Under the pieces are notes generated by a model. That model was not told where the DNA came from, made no database searches, and saw nothing but the letters and a program-made list of their open reading frames with translations. A stretch of DNA of 64,000 bases, taken from positions 1,798,001-1,862,000 of the forward strand of contig NZ_CP081006.1 in assembly GCF_022317005.1 (NCBI RefSeq). Reading direction: 5' to 3'. Position 1 is the stretch's first letter. Each line of letters begins with the position of its first letter. A program made the translations under genes and the position numbers. Shown one piece after another: positions 1 through 8,548 of this stretch. This stretch comes from Mycobacterium sp. IDR2000157661. GTDB taxonomy: Bacteria > Actinomycetota > Actinomycetes > Mycobacteriales > Mycobacteriaceae.

Positions 1-461
1 CGGGTTACGGCCTGGCCGTCGCACAGGCCCAGCACGCGGTCAAGGAGATGGGCGATCTGCTCGAATCCAAGGGCGTGGAGGTCAAGTACGCCATCCACCC
101 GGTCGCGGGGCGCATGCCCGGGCACATGAACGTGCTGCTGGCCGAGGCCGACGTCGAGTACGACGCGATGAAGGAGATGGACGACGTCAACGGCGAGTTC
201 ACCCGCACCGACGTCACTTTGGTGATCGGCGCCAACGACGTCACCAACCCCGCCGCACGCAACGACCCGAGCTCGCCGATCCACGGCATGCCGATCCTCA
301 ACGTCGACCAGTCCCGCTCGGTGATCGTCCTCAAGCGGTCGATGAGCTCGGGCTATGCCGGCATCGAGAACCCGCTGTTCTTCGCCGACCAGACCTCGAT
401 GCTGTTCGGCGACGCCAAGAAGTCCGTGGGCGACGTCATCGAGGAACTCAAAGCGCTGTAA
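1..461 (+). CDS. pntB: NAD(P) transhydrogenase beta subunit, C-terminal part (5' end outside window)
   Basis: Reading frame is open from base 3 and gives about 152 residues of the soluble domain III of the proton-translocating transhydrogenase, which exchanges hydride between NADH and NADP+ using the proton gradient at the membrane. The NADP-binding signatures are visible: [11 protein letters not shown] at the start, a [13 protein letters not shown] segment, and [10 protein letters not shown] further on. The protein ends [13 protein letters not shown] as expected for the family C-terminus. pntAa and pntAb would lie upstream. The gene after it differs from M. tuberculosis, but the small ORF and TetR gene downstream keep the Rv0157-Rv0158 order. 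Confidence 0.95.
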   Translation, partial: GYGLAVAQAQHAVKEMGDLLESKGVEVKYAIHPVAGRMPGHMNVLLAEADVEYDAMKEMDDVNGEFTRTDVTLVIGANDVTNPAARNDPSSPIHGMPILNVDQSRSVIVLKRSMSSGYAGIENPLFFADQTSMLFGDAKKSVGDVIEELKAL

Positions 462-668
462 ACCGGGCTGCCCGACCGTCGTTTGGCGTGTGCGCACGGC
501 GGGAAGCCTTTAATCAACGGGCACGTCAATGGCGACGGCTCGGCAAACCCCAGTGCCGCGTTCGCGGGCCGGCGTATGCCCGTGCGCGCGGCACTGGCTC
601 GCGCCTGAGATCGATCGGGTCGCTACCGCCCGCATGCGTCGCATCCGAACGGCAACCTGAAGGAGATC

Positions 669-1550
669 ATGGACTGGGTGCTCACGATCGCGGGTTTCGT
701 GTTGGTGCTCGTCGTCGTCCGCGACGTTTTCCAGACACTGTTCGAACCGCGGGGCGACGGCGCCGTAACGACCAGGGTGATGAAGCTGGTCTGGCGGGTG
801 TTGCGGCCGTTACCGGCTCGACTGCGTGTCACTACGCTGACGGGTCCGCTGGGCATGGTGGCGGTGATCGGCCTATGGGCCGTCGGCGCCGTCGCAGGGT
901 GGGCGCTGATCTACTACGCCCAGATGCCCGAGGGTTTCACCTACAGCTCCGACATCGACTCGACGCGAGCCGGGCTGCTGGACTCGGTGTACCTGTCGCT
1001 GGTCACCATCGCCACCCTCGGATTCGGCGACATCCTGCCGAGCGCACCGTGGCTGCGGGTACTTGTGCCGCTGCAGGCGTTGTTCGGCTTCATGCTCATC
1101 ACCGCCGCCGTGTCCTGGGTGCTGCAGATCTACCCGGCCCTGCACCGGCGGCGGGTGTTGGCCCTGCAGTTGTCGAGTCTGCGCGAGGCGCGGCTCCGGC
1201 AGGCGGATCCGGACATCGACGACGTCCCGACCGACGTGCTGACCGACATCGCCGCCGGTCTGGTGGAGGCCCGCAACGACCTGACGCAATACGGGTCCAC
1301 CTACTACTTCCGCGACCTGGACGCCGACACCGCGCTGGCCGCATGGCTCGGGTACGCCGCCACCCTGGGCGAAGAGGCGGAGGCCAGTGCGGAGCCCCGG
1401 ATGCGAACGGCGGGTGCGATGCTGTGTGCCGTCGCGGCGAACCTCGCGCAGTTGCTCGACAGGGAGTTTCTGCACCTCGACGCCGACACCGCCGCCGTCA
1501 TCGAGGCCTACGCGGACGCCCACGGATACGGCGGCCGATCGGCGGCGTGA
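669..1550 (+). CDS. Potassium channel-like membrane protein with a TLGFGD filter
   Basis: A 293-residue membrane protein. Hydrophobic segments lie near residues 3-17, 60-83 and 131-152. Between the last two is a pore-loop sequence TIATLGFGD (residues 113-121), a variant of the TVGYGD potassium selectivity filter, so this is an Ion_trans_2-type two-helix pore. The C-terminal half (about 155-293) is soluble and has no recognisable TrkA/RCK nucleotide-binding motif. The start ATG follows a purine-rich AAGGAG box. Ion selectivity is inferred. The 207 bases before it (462-668) hold no gene I can support. Confidence 0.8.
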   Translation: MDWVLTIAGFVLVLVVVRDVFQTLFEPRGDGAVTTRVMKLVWRVLRPLPARLRVTTLTGPLGMVAVIGLWAVGAVAGWALIYYAQMPEGFTYSSDIDSTRAGLLDSVYLSLVTIATLGFGDILPSAPWLRVLVPLQALFGFMLITAAVSWVLQIYPALHRRRVLALQLSSLREARLRQADPDIDDVPTDVLTDIAAGLVEARNDLTQYGSTYYFRDLDADTALAAWLGYAATLGEEAEASAEPRMRTAGAMLCAVAANLAQLLDREFLHLDADTAAVIEAYADAHGYGGRSAA

Positions 1551-1594
1551 CAAGCCGGGCGGTTCGACGCCCGCCGGTCGGGTAACCCGAGCAC

Positions 1595-2122
1595 ATGGTC
1601 ATGCATGCGCTCCTTCAGATCCCCGAATCGGCAGGCACCCTCGACGCGACCGCTGACCGCGCCGCCGAGACGGTGGACCGCGTCCTGGGCAACGGTGCTC
1701 TAGCGCGGGGGCTCCGCGGCTCCTGGCTGGGACACCCCACGCATCCGCTGCTGGTCACTGTGCCGATCGGGGCGTGGCTGTCATCCGGCGTGCTCGATGT
1801 CGTCTACCAGGACCGCGATGCCGCCCGCCGGCTCATCGCGATCGGTCTGGCCGCGACACCGGCCGCGGTGCTGGCCGGCTGGGCGGAGTTCCCGACGCTG
1901 GGGCCGCGGCAGCGACGGGTGGCGCTCGTCCACGCGGCGGGCAATGCCGTCGCGGCGGCGTCGTTCTGGATGGCGCACCGGCAGTACAAGCGCAGCCGAA
2001 TCAAGGCGGCCCGAATGTTCAGTGTGCTGGGGCTGACCGCCGTGTCGGTGGGCGGCGCACTCGGCGGGCACCTGTCCTACGCGCAGGGCGCGGGGGTGCA
2101 CCGCTGGCAGTTGACGGCTTAG
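1595..2122 (+). CDS. DUF2231 family membrane protein
   Basis: A 175-residue protein with four hydrophobic segments after a soluble N-terminus of about 50 residues. The motif GHPTHPLLVTVPIGAW is the signature of the DUF2231 family, and a second histidine-bearing segment (ALVHAAGNAVAAASFW) follows. Function of the family is unknown; some members sit beside redox or haem proteins. It begins 44 bases after the channel gene and may share its transcript. Its stop codon overlaps the stop codon of a small gene on the opposite strand. Confidence 0.75.
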   Translation: MVMHALLQIPESAGTLDATADRAAETVDRVLGNGALARGLRGSWLGHPTHPLLVTVPIGAWLSSGVLDVVYQDRDAARRLIAIGLAATPAAVLAGWAEFPTLGPRQRRVALVHAAGNAVAAASFWMAHRQYKRSRIKAARMFSVLGLTAVSVGGALGGHLSYAQGAGVHRWQLTA

Positions 2123-2229
2123 ACCGGGGGGTAGGCCGGTGGCGGGTAGACGCCACGCAGAATCCAGGCGAACCAGTTGATGCCGTACTCCAGCTCGTCG
2201 CTGGCGTCATAGTCCGGATTCGGATCCAT
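2119..2229 (-). CDS. 36-residue small protein, possible Rv0157A counterpart
   Basis: The minus strand between the DUF2231 gene and the TetR gene encodes 36 residues beginning MDPNPDYDASDELEYG, then a short Trp/Phe-rich stretch (INWFAWILRGVY) and a proline-rich end PPPAYPPV. The ATG is preceded by GAGAGG about 7 bases upstream, a good ribosome-binding site. Its stop overlaps the DUF2231 stop on the other strand. M. tuberculosis has a short annotated ORF (Rv0157A) between pntB and Rv0158, so position supports the assignment. Function is unknown; the acidic head and aromatic centre suggest membrane association or partner binding, which is a guess. Confidence 0.6.
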   Translation of the reverse strand: MDPNPDYDASDELEYGINWFAWILRGVYPPPAYPPV

Positions 2230-2355
2230 GTCATCACCTCTCGGATACGGCTGGTTCTGGTCGGAGTGTAGTACCCCGGTGTCGCCCGGGCGACACCCTT
2301 GCCTCGTAAACTTCCCAACCAGTTGATTGATGCCCGTACCGCGTCCGGGCCTGCA

Positions 2356-2361
2356 TATAGT
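2356..2361 (+). promoter_or_regulatory. -10 box TATAGT of the TetR gene (leaderless)
   Basis: TATAGT ends 8 bases before the ATG at 2370, so transcription would start at or within two bases of the start codon. No Shine-Dalgarno sequence lies between. Confidence 0.55.
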
Positions 2362-2369
2362 GAGTCGCC

Positions 2370-3044
2370 ATGCCCTCCGGAGAAGCCTCGCCCAACAACG
2401 GGATGTCCCGTCGCGACGAGTTGCTGGCCGTCGCCACCAAGCTGTTCGCGGCGCGTGGCTACCACGGCACCCGGATGGACGACGTCGCCGAGGCGGTGGG
2501 TCTGAACAAGGCCACGGTGTACCACTACTACGCCAGCAAATCGCTGATCCTCTACGACATCTACAAGGGCGCGGCCGACTTCACCGTCGACGCACTGCAC
2601 GACGACCCGTCCGCGTCGGCCCGCGAGACGATCTACCACTTCACCCGGCGGCTGCTGGTCGGCATCGCCAGCGACATCGAGCGCGCGGCGGTCTATTTCC
2701 AGGAGGGGCCCTACATCGGCGAGTGGTTCACCGAGGACCAGGTCGCCTACATCCGCGAGAAGGAGACCCAGGTCTACGAGCACGTGCGTGACGTCATCGA
2801 CCGCGGCATCGCCGACGGCGAGTTCTACGAGTGCGACTCGCATGTGCTGGCCCTGGGCTACATCGGGATGACGCTGGGCGCCTACCGCTGGTTGCGCCCA
2901 CACGGTCGGCGCACCGCACAGGAGATCGCCGTCGAGTTCAGTACCGCGCTGCTGCGCGGGCTGATCCGCGACGAGGCCGTGCGCGCGGAGTCGCCACTGG
3001 GCATCGACGTCACCACCGAAGTGGCCGGCGCTACGCGTGACTGA
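2370..3044 (+). CDS. TetR-family regulator, Rv0158-like
   Basis: A 224-residue TetR/AcrR repressor. The N-terminal helix-turn-helix spans roughly residues 17-62 and ends in the typical NKATVYHYYASK recognition segment. The C-terminal ligand domain contains FQEGPYIGEWFTEDQ and a hydrophobic helix around LALGYIGMTLGAYRW, resembling regulators of lipid and acyl-CoA metabolism. Position after pntB matches Rv0158. The SDR gene starts inside its 3' end (8-base overlap), so the two are cotranscribed and probably translationally coupled. Ligand unknown. Confidence 0.85.
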   Translation: MPSGEASPNNGMSRRDELLAVATKLFAARGYHGTRMDDVAEAVGLNKATVYHYYASKSLILYDIYKGAADFTVDALHDDPSASARETIYHFTRRLLVGIASDIERAAVYFQEGPYIGEWFTEDQVAYIREKETQVYEHVRDVIDRGIADGEFYECDSHVLALGYIGMTLGAYRWLRPHGRRTAQEIAVEFSTALLRGLIRDEAVRAESPLGIDVTTEVAGATRD

Positions 3045-3810
3045 CTTGTTCCGCCTCGACGGCAAGGTCGCCGTCGTCACCGGCGGCGGGCGCGGCATCG
3101 GGGTGATGATGGCGCGGGGCCTGCTGCAGGCCGGGGCCCGGGTGTACCTGTCGGCGCGCAAGGAGGCCGAACTCGCCGCTGCCGTGGCCGAACTGTCACC
3201 GCTGGGTGAGGTCGCCGCGATCCCGGCCGACCTCGGCACCGCCGCGGGCGTCGAGGCGCTCACGGCCGCGCTGACGGAGCGCGAGCACGCGGTGCACGCG
3301 TTGTTCAACAACGCGGGCGCGAACTGGGGCGCACCGTTCGACGAGTTCCCGGAGTCCGGCTTCGACCGCGTGTTCAACGTCAACGTCAAGGGCGTCTTCC
3401 TGCTCACCCGGGCGCTGGTGCCGCTGCTTACCGCCGGCGCCACCGACGACGACCCCGCGCGCGTGATAAACACCGGCAGCGTCGACGGTTTCCACACCCC
3501 CGAGCGCGGACGCGACAACTTCTCCTACAGCGCCAGCAAGGCCGCCGTGCACATGCTGACCAAACACCTCGCCACCGAGCTGGCGCCGCGGATACTGGTC
3601 AACGCCGTCGCGCCCGGACTGTTCGAGTCGCGGATGACGAAGGTACTGCTGGCGCCGGGCGCGCAGGCCGTCGGAAAGGCCTTGCCGCTCGGGCGAATCG
3701 GGGCCGCCGACGATATGGCCGGCATCGCGGTGTTCCTCGCCTGCCGGGCAAGCACCTACATCACCGGCGCGGTCATCCCGGTCGACGGCGGGATCAGCAC
3801 CATCCGCTGA
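3037..3810 (+). CDS. Short-chain dehydrogenase/reductase
   Basis: A 257-residue classical SDR. The NAD(P)-binding motif TGGGRGIG is at residues 15-22, NNAG at 91-94, the catalytic serine near 148 and YSASK at 164-168. The C-terminus VDGGISTIR is typical of the family. The GTG start overlaps the end of the TetR gene by 8 bases, which points to a regulated oxidoreductase for a lipid-type substrate; the substrate itself cannot be read from the sequence. It is not part of the M. tuberculosis Rv0158-Rv0162c interval as I know it. Confidence 0.85.
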   Translation: MTDLFRLDGKVAVVTGGGRGIGVMMARGLLQAGARVYLSARKEAELAAAVAELSPLGEVAAIPADLGTAAGVEALTAALTEREHAVHALFNNAGANWGAPFDEFPESGFDRVFNVNVKGVFLLTRALVPLLTAGATDDDPARVINTGSVDGFHTPERGRDNFSYSASKAAVHMLTKHLATELAPRILVNAVAPGLFESRMTKVLLAPGAQAVGKALPLGRIGAADDMAGIAVFLACRASTYITGAVIPVDGGISTIR

Positions 3811-3915
3811 GCGCGCCAAGCGTTGCCACGAGTTCCTCGGCCGGTTGCAGGGCTCGGACAAGGGGGCCCGGCGACCAGCTAGGACGTCGCGCGCGGGGCG
3901 GTGCAGGATGGACGT

Positions 3916-5709
3916 GTGAAGTCCCTTCTGCTGTCCCGGCGCGACCTCGACTTCCTGCTCTACGAGTGGTTGCGGGTCGACGAACTCACCGCCCGTGAGC
4001 GTTTCGCCGAGCATTCCCGTGAGACGTTCGACGCCGTGCTCGATCTGTGCGAGCAACTGGCCGCCCGCTACTTCGCCCCGCACAACAAGACCAGCGACGC
4101 CAACGAGCCCACGTTCGACGGCGAGAAGGTCACCTTGATTCCCGAGGTGAAGGACGCGTGGGACGCCTTCGCCCAGGCCGACCTGATCGCGATGTCGGCC
4201 GATCAGCGACTGGGCGGTGCGCAACTGCCCGTCGCCGTCGCCGAGGCGGCCATCGCGTGGTTCTACGCCGCCAACATCAGCACCTCGGGCTATCTCATGC
4301 TGACCATGGCCAACGCCAACCTGCTGTCGCGGTTCGGCTCCGAGGAGCAGATCGAAGCCTTCCTGCGACCGATGCTGGCCGGCCGGTTCTCCGGCACCAT
4401 GGCGCTGTCGGAGACGCAGGCGGGCTCGTCGCTGGCCGACATCCTCACCCGCGCCGAACCGCAGCCCGACGGCAGCTACCGGCTGTTCGGTTCGAAGATG
4501 TGGATCTCCGGTGCCGAACACGAACTCACCGACAACATCGTCAACCTGGTGCTCGCGAAGATTCCAGGCGGGCCGGCGGGCACCAAGGGCATCTCGCTGT
4601 TCATCGTGCCCAAGTTCCTGGTCGACGAGGGATCGATCGGCGAACGCAACGACGTGGTGCTTGCCGGGCTCAACCACAAGATGGGTCAGCGGGGCATCAC
4701 CAACACGGTGCTGAACCTCGGTGAGGGCGCGTTCACCCCGGCCGGGAAGCCCGGTGCCGTCGGCTATCTGGTCGGCGAGCCGCACCGCGGCATCACCTAC
4801 ATGTTCACGATGATGAACGAGGCGCGGCTCGGTGTCGGCATGGGCGCGGTGGCGCTGGGCTACACGGGCTACCTGAAGTCGGTGGTGTACGCCCGCGAGC
4901 GCCCGCAGGGCCGGCCCGTCACGGCGAAGGACCCCTCGACGCCGCAGGTCTCGATCATCGAGCACGCGGACGTCAAGCGAATGCTGTTGGCGCAGAAAGC
5001 GTATGTCGAAGGCGGGATGGCTCTGCTGCTGTACTGCGCCCGGCTGGTGGACCTGCAGCACAGCGCCGAGTCCGACGAGGAACGCGACACCACCACGCTG
5101 CTGCTCGACATGCTGACGCCGGTGGGCAAGAGCTGGCCGTCGCAGTGGTGCCTGGCGGCCAACGACCTGGCGATCCAGGTGCACGGCGGCTACGGCTACA
5201 CCCGCGAGTACGACGTCGAACAGCACTACCGCGACAACCGGCTCAACCCGATCCACGAGGGCACCCACGGGATCCAGAGCTTGGACCTGCTGGGCCGCAA
5301 GGTGACCGTGCGCGGCGGCGTGGGCCTGGCCGCGGTCGGCGCCGCCATCGCCGAAACGGTGGCGCTGGGCCGCTCCATCGGCGGCGAAACAGCCGAGCAG
5401 GCAACCGGACTCGACGCGGCATGGCAGCGGCTGGCCGAGGTCACGGGGGCGATGTTCGCTGCCGGCGACATCGAGGCCGCGATGGCCAACAGCGCCGTCT
5501 ATCTCGAGGCGTTCGGGCACATCGTCGTCGCCTGGATGTGGCTGCAACAGGCGATTGCCGCACACGGCCGCGGCGGCGACTTCTACGACGGCAAGCGCCA
5601 GGCCGCGCGCTACTTCTTCCGCTACGAACTGCCGCGCACCGGGCCGCAACTGGACCTGCTCGCCAGTCTGGACCGCACGACACTCCAGATGCGCGACAGC
5701 TGGTTCTGA
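3916..5709 (+). CDS. Acyl-CoA dehydrogenase, FadE5/DmdC-like long form
   Basis: About 597 residues, longer than the 380-residue classical acyl-CoA dehydrogenases and matching the FadE5/DmdC group with an extra C-terminal domain. FAD-dependent alpha,beta-desaturation of acyl-CoA is the expected reaction. The central beta domain shows [11 protein letters not shown] and [11 protein letters not shown]; the C-terminal helical domain has [21 protein letters not shown] and [11 protein letters not shown], which carries the likely catalytic glutamate. I chose GTG 3916 because AGGATGG lies just upstream and homologues begin [19 protein letters not shown]; GTG 3901 is in frame and adds five residues. 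Confidence 0.9.
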   Translation: MKSLLLSRRDLDFLLYEWLRVDELTARERFAEHSRETFDAVLDLCEQLAARYFAPHNKTSDANEPTFDGEKVTLIPEVKDAWDAFAQADLIAMSADQRLGGAQLPVAVAEAAIAWFYAANISTSGYLMLTMANANLLSRFGSEEQIEAFLRPMLAGRFSGTMALSETQAGSSLADILTRAEPQPDGSYRLFGSKMWISGAEHELTDNIVNLVLAKIPGGPAGTKGISLFIVPKFLVDEGSIGERNDVVLAGLNHKMGQRGITNTVLNLGEGAFTPAGKPGAVGYLVGEPHRGITYMFTMMNEARLGVGMGAVALGYTGYLKSVVYARERPQGRPVTAKDPSTPQVSIIEHADVKRMLLAQKAYVEGGMALLLYCARLVDLQHSAESDEERDTTTLLLDMLTPVGKSWPSQWCLAANDLAIQVHGGYGYTREYDVEQHYRDNRLNPIHEGTHGIQSLDLLGRKVTVRGGVGLAAVGAAIAETVALGRSIGGETAEQATGLDAAWQRLAEVTGAMFAAGDIEAAMANSAVYLEAFGHIVVAWMWLQQAIAAHGRGGDFYDGKRQAARYFFRYELPRTGPQLDLLASLDRTTLQMRDSWF

Positions 5710-5715
5710 ACCGCC

Positions 5716-6834
5716 TCAGTCGAACCGGATGATCTGGCGGACGGCCCTGCCGTCGGCGAGTTCGTCCATCGCCGTGTTGATCTCGTCGAGCGAGATCGTC
5801 GACGACACCAGCGACTCGACCGGCAGGCGGCCTGCCCGCCACAGCTCCACGAAGTGGGGGATCTCGCGCGCCGGCACCGCCGAGCCGAGATAGCTGCCGA
5901 TCAGCGACCGGCCCTCGGCGACAAATCCCAACGGCGACAACGACACCCGCGCGTCGGGCCGCGGCAGGCCGACGGTCACCGTCCGTCCGCCGGGCGCGGT
6001 CAGCGCCACCGCGGTCTCGAGCGCAGCGGGGTGTCCGGCGGCTTCGATGACGACGGCCGCCTTGAGGCCGAGCTCGCGGGCCGCGTCGGGGGTGTGGGCG
6101 TCGTGCACGCCCATGGCGCGGGCGCGCTCGAGCTTGTCGGGCACCTGATCGATACCGACGACACGGACGTCGTCCTGGGCAAGGGCGGTCAGCAGCGCGG
6201 CCATGCCGACACCACCGAGGCCGACGACGGCGACGGTGTCACCCGGATGCGGGCGGCCGGCGTTGATGACGGCTCCGCCGCCGGTCAGCACCGCGCAGCC
6301 GAGCAGCGACGCGACCGCAGCAGGCACGTCGGCGGGGACCGGCACCACGGACCGCCGGTCGACGACGGCGTAGGTGGCGAAGCCGGAGACGCCCAGGTGA
6401 TGGTGGATCGGCTCGCCGTCGCGGGACAGGCGACGCTCACCCGTCATCAGGGTGCCCGCGTTGTTAGCCACGCTGCCGGGTTCGCACGGTGTCAGACCGC
6501 CGGTGGCACATGCCGCACAGTGGCCGCACCGGGGCAGGAACGTCATCACCACCCGCGAACCGACCGGCAGGTCGGAGACGCCTTGCCCAGATTGCGGACC
6601 CACCTGCTCGACGACCCCGGCCGCCTCGTGCCCGAGCAGCATGGGCACCGGCCGTACCCGATTGCCGTCGACCACCGAAAGGTCGGAGTGGCACAGCCCG
6701 GCCGCCTCGATGCGCACCAGCAGTTCGCCGTCGCCGGGCGGCGCGAGGTCCACCTCGCCGACCGTCAACGGCCGTGACTCGGCGTACGGCCGGGCCCGGC
6801 CGATCTCTTCCAGCACAGCACCGCGGATCCTCAT
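5716..6834 (-). CDS. adhE1: Zinc-dependent alcohol dehydrogenase, AdhE1-like
   Basis: A 372-residue medium-chain dehydrogenase. Catalytic zinc ligands are in AAGLCHSD (Cys48) and the GHEAAG segment; the structural zinc lobe PRCGHCAACATGGLTPC has its four cysteines. The Rossmann motif GLGGVG and the downstream Asp of VVGIDQ point to NAD(H). It matches Rv0162c in place and orientation, just left of the thioesterase and TB18.5-like genes. The ATG at 6834 was chosen by the family N-terminus MRIRGAVLEE; the frame runs on upstream but as antisense of the neighbouring gene. It is convergent with the acyl-CoA dehydrogenase, with 6 bases between stops. Confidence 0.88.
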   Translation of the reverse strand: MRIRGAVLEEIGRARPYAESRPLTVGEVDLAPPGDGELLVRIEAAGLCHSDLSVVDGNRVRPVPMLLGHEAAGVVEQVGPQSGQGVSDLPVGSRVVMTFLPRCGHCAACATGGLTPCEPGSVANNAGTLMTGERRLSRDGEPIHHHLGVSGFATYAVVDRRSVVPVPADVPAAVASLLGCAVLTGGGAVINAGRPHPGDTVAVVGLGGVGMAALLTALAQDDVRVVGIDQVPDKLERARAMGVHDAHTPDAARELGLKAAVVIEAAGHPAALETAVALTAPGGRTVTVGLPRPDARVSLSPLGFVAEGRSLIGSYLGSAVPAREIPHFVELWRAGRLPVESLVSSTISLDEINTAMDELADGRAVRQIIRFD

Positions 6835-6864
6835 GGCCACCAGCCTGCCTGCGAGACTGCTGTG

Positions 6865-7296
6865 ATGACCAGACGCGAGGACCAGTTCGCCGCTGGCGAC
6901 TTTCCGGTGCACTGGCCGGTGACGACCCGCTGGACTGACAACGACATGTTCGGCCACCTCAACAACGCCGTCTACTACGGACTGTTCGACACCGCGATCA
7001 ACGGCTGGCTGAACACCGGTTGCGGCATCGACCCGTTGGCCGTGCCGTGGCTGGGGGTGGTCGCCGAGTCGGGGTGCCGGTACCTGGCCGAGTTGCGCTT
7101 CCCCGAGCCGCTGGTGGTGGGCCTGGCGGTGACCCGGCTGGGCACCTCCAGCGTCACCTACCGGCTGGGCATCTGGCAGGACGCCGGTCCGGTCGCGGCG
7201 GTCGGCCACTGGGTGCACGTCTACGTCGACCGGGCCTCCCGCCGGCCGGTGCCGATCCCCGAGGCGATCCGCTCCCAGCTGGAGACCATCGGCTGA
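6865..7296 (+). CDS. Hotdog-fold acyl-CoA thioesterase, Rv0163-like
   Basis: About 143 residues with the 4HBT hotdog signature: TTRWTDNDMFGHLNNAVYYGLFD, where the Asp and the HLNN segment form the active site of 4-hydroxybenzoyl-CoA/YbgC-type thioesterases. The expected reaction is hydrolysis of an acyl-CoA in the cytoplasm. Starts at GTG 6862 or ATG 6865; the ATG is preferred. It lies divergent from adhE1 with only about 30 bases between, so the two promoters must overlap. Confidence 0.85.
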   Translation: MTRREDQFAAGDFPVHWPVTTRWTDNDMFGHLNNAVYYGLFDTAINGWLNTGCGIDPLAVPWLGVVAESGCRYLAELRFPEPLVVGLAVTRLGTSSVTYRLGIWQDAGPVAAVGHWVHVYVDRASRRPVPIPEAIRSQLETIG

Positions 7297-7301
7297 GTCG
7301 A

Positions 7302-7307
7302 TATGCT
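7302..7307 (+). promoter_or_regulatory. -10 box TATGCT before the TB18.5-like gene
   Basis: TATGCT lies 6 bases before ATG 7314, the arrangement of a leaderless mycobacterial promoter. It sits just past the stop of the thioesterase gene, so the SRPBCC gene can be transcribed on its own. Confidence 0.5.
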
Positions 7308-7313
7308 CGTGCG

Positions 7314-7754
7314 ATGCCGCTCGTGAGCAAGACCGTCGAGGTCGCGGCCTCCGCAGAGGCGATCATGGGAATCGTCGCCGACTTCGAGGCCTATCCCCAG
7401 TGGAACGAAGAGATCAAGGGGTGCTGGGTGCTGGCCCGCTATCACGACGGGCGGCCCAGCCAGCTGCGGCTCGACGTGGTGGTGCAGGGACAGGCGGGCA
7501 CCTTCATCACCGCCGTCTACTACCCGGGCGAGAACCAGATCTTCACGGTGCTGCAGCAGGGCGACCACTTCGACAAGCAGGAGCAGAAGTTCTCGGTGGT
7601 GCCGATGGGCGCGACGTCGCTGCTGACCGTCGACCTCGATGTCGAGACCAAGCTGCCGATCCCAAAGCCGATGGTCAAGAAGGCGATCGGCGACACGCTC
7701 GACTACCTGGCCGAGAACCTGAAGGCGCGTGCGGAGCACCTGGCCGCCAGGTAG
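7314..7754 (+). CDS. SRPBCC (polyketide cyclase/START-like) protein, TB18.5-like
   Basis: A 146-residue protein of the SRPBCC helix-grip fold, which binds a hydrophobic ligand in a central cavity. The N-terminal MPLVSKTVEVAASAEAIMG, the DFEAYPQWNEEIKGCWVL loop and the C-terminal helix DTLDYLAENLKARAEHLAAR are typical. It occupies the position of Rv0164 (TB18.5), between the thioesterase and the mce1R gene. No catalytic residues are evident and the ligand is unknown. It converges on mce1R with about 30 bases between stops. Confidence 0.85.
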   Translation: MPLVSKTVEVAASAEAIMGIVADFEAYPQWNEEIKGCWVLARYHDGRPSQLRLDVVVQGQAGTFITAVYYPGENQIFTVLQQGDHFDKQEQKFSVVPMGATSLLTVDLDVETKLPIPKPMVKKAIGDTLDYLAENLKARAEHLAAR

Positions 7755-7784
7755 TCATGGCCCGCCCGGTGGACCATGGAGGGC

Positions 7785-8477
7785 TCAGCTCCACAACCCC
7801 GTCTCGTCGAGGCGCGCGATGAGTCGGCGCGCGCCGTCGGTGAACTCCCCGGCGGTCAGCTTCACCACCGTCTCCACGTCCCGGCCGCGCAGTGCCGCGG
7901 TCAGCTCTCGGTGACCGGCGACGGTCCCGGCGCCCCAATGCGGGTCACCGGCGTAGATCTGGCCCGGCAGATAACGCGCCACATGTAAGAGGAACCAGGC
8001 CAGCTTGATGCGCCCGGTCGACAGGTTGAACGCGCGGTGGAAGGCGAACTCCGCTGAGGCGATCTCCTGGGCGTCCTGCCTGCCGACCGCGGCCGCCAGC
8101 TCCTCATTGAGCCGGTCCAGCTCGTCGATCTCGGCCTCGGTTATGCGCTCGGCGGCCGTGGCGGCCAGCTCCTTGGCGATCGTCGCCTGCAGCCAGAAGA
8201 TGTCCTCGACGTCGCCGCGGGTCAGCGGCACCACCACGTGCCCGCGATGAGGTTCCAGTTGCACCATGCCCTCACCGCGCAGCGTGCGCAGCGCCTCGCG
8301 GACGGGGGTGATGCTCACGCCCAGCGCCGCCGCGGTCTCGTCGAGCCGGATGTAGGTACCGGGTCGGAGCGTGCCCGTCATGATGTCGGCCCGCAGCCGC
8401 GCGGCGACCTCGTCGGAGAGTTGCTCGCGGCGTAACGCGCGACGCGGCCTCGGGCGTGGTCGAGACGGTGCGTTCAC
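7785..8477 (-). CDS. mce1R: GntR/FadR-family repressor of the mce1 operon
   Basis: A 230-residue GntR regulator: winged helix-turn-helix at about residues 15-80 (ETAAALGVSITPVREALRTL) and an FCD-type C-terminal ligand domain (ITEAEIDELDRLNEELAAA; SAEFAFHRAFNLSTG). The GTG start at 8477 is preceded by GGAGAG at good spacing; reading upstream of it gives no family sequence. It is divergent from fadD5 with 71 bases between starts, exactly as Rv0165c stands to Rv0166. In M. tuberculosis Mce1R represses the mce1 operon in response to fatty-acid-type signals; the same role is inferred here. Confidence 0.92.
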   Translation of the reverse strand: MNAPSRPRPRPRRALRREQLSDEVAARLRADIMTGTLRPGTYIRLDETAAALGVSITPVREALRTLRGEGMVQLEPHRGHVVVPLTRGDVEDIFWLQATIAKELAATAAERITEAEIDELDRLNEELAAAVGRQDAQEIASAEFAFHRAFNLSTGRIKLAWFLLHVARYLPGQIYAGDPHWGAGTVAGHRELTAALRGRDVETVVKLTAGEFTDGARRLIARLDETGLWS

Positions 8478-8502
8478 TGTGCTCTCCGGTCTCCTGGCAG
8501 GG

Positions 8503-8533
8503 GTTGTACCAGAGCCCGCCGAGGTCCTAGTGT
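8503..8533 (+). promoter_or_regulatory. Candidate fadD5/mce1 operon promoter
   Basis: TTGTAC (8503-8508) and TAGTGT (8528-8533) are separated by 19 bases, a plausible SigA-type promoter. The predicted start near 8541 lies a few bases before the fadD5 ATG. It would be the main entry point for the mce1 transcript and lies between two divergent genes where the GntR protein should bind. Confidence 0.45.
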
Positions 8534-8548
8534 GACCGGGGCAACTCC

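Noticed and set aside
488..1585. 365-codon frame overlapping the ion-channel gene
   Set aside because: Arg-rich out-of-frame reading of the channel gene, which has clear membrane segments and a pore motif.
3196..5649. 817-codon open frame on the minus strand
   Set aside because: It lies antisense to the SDR and acyl-CoA dehydrogenase genes, is rich in Arg, Val, Gly and His, and has no domain; a typical shadow frame in high-GC DNA.
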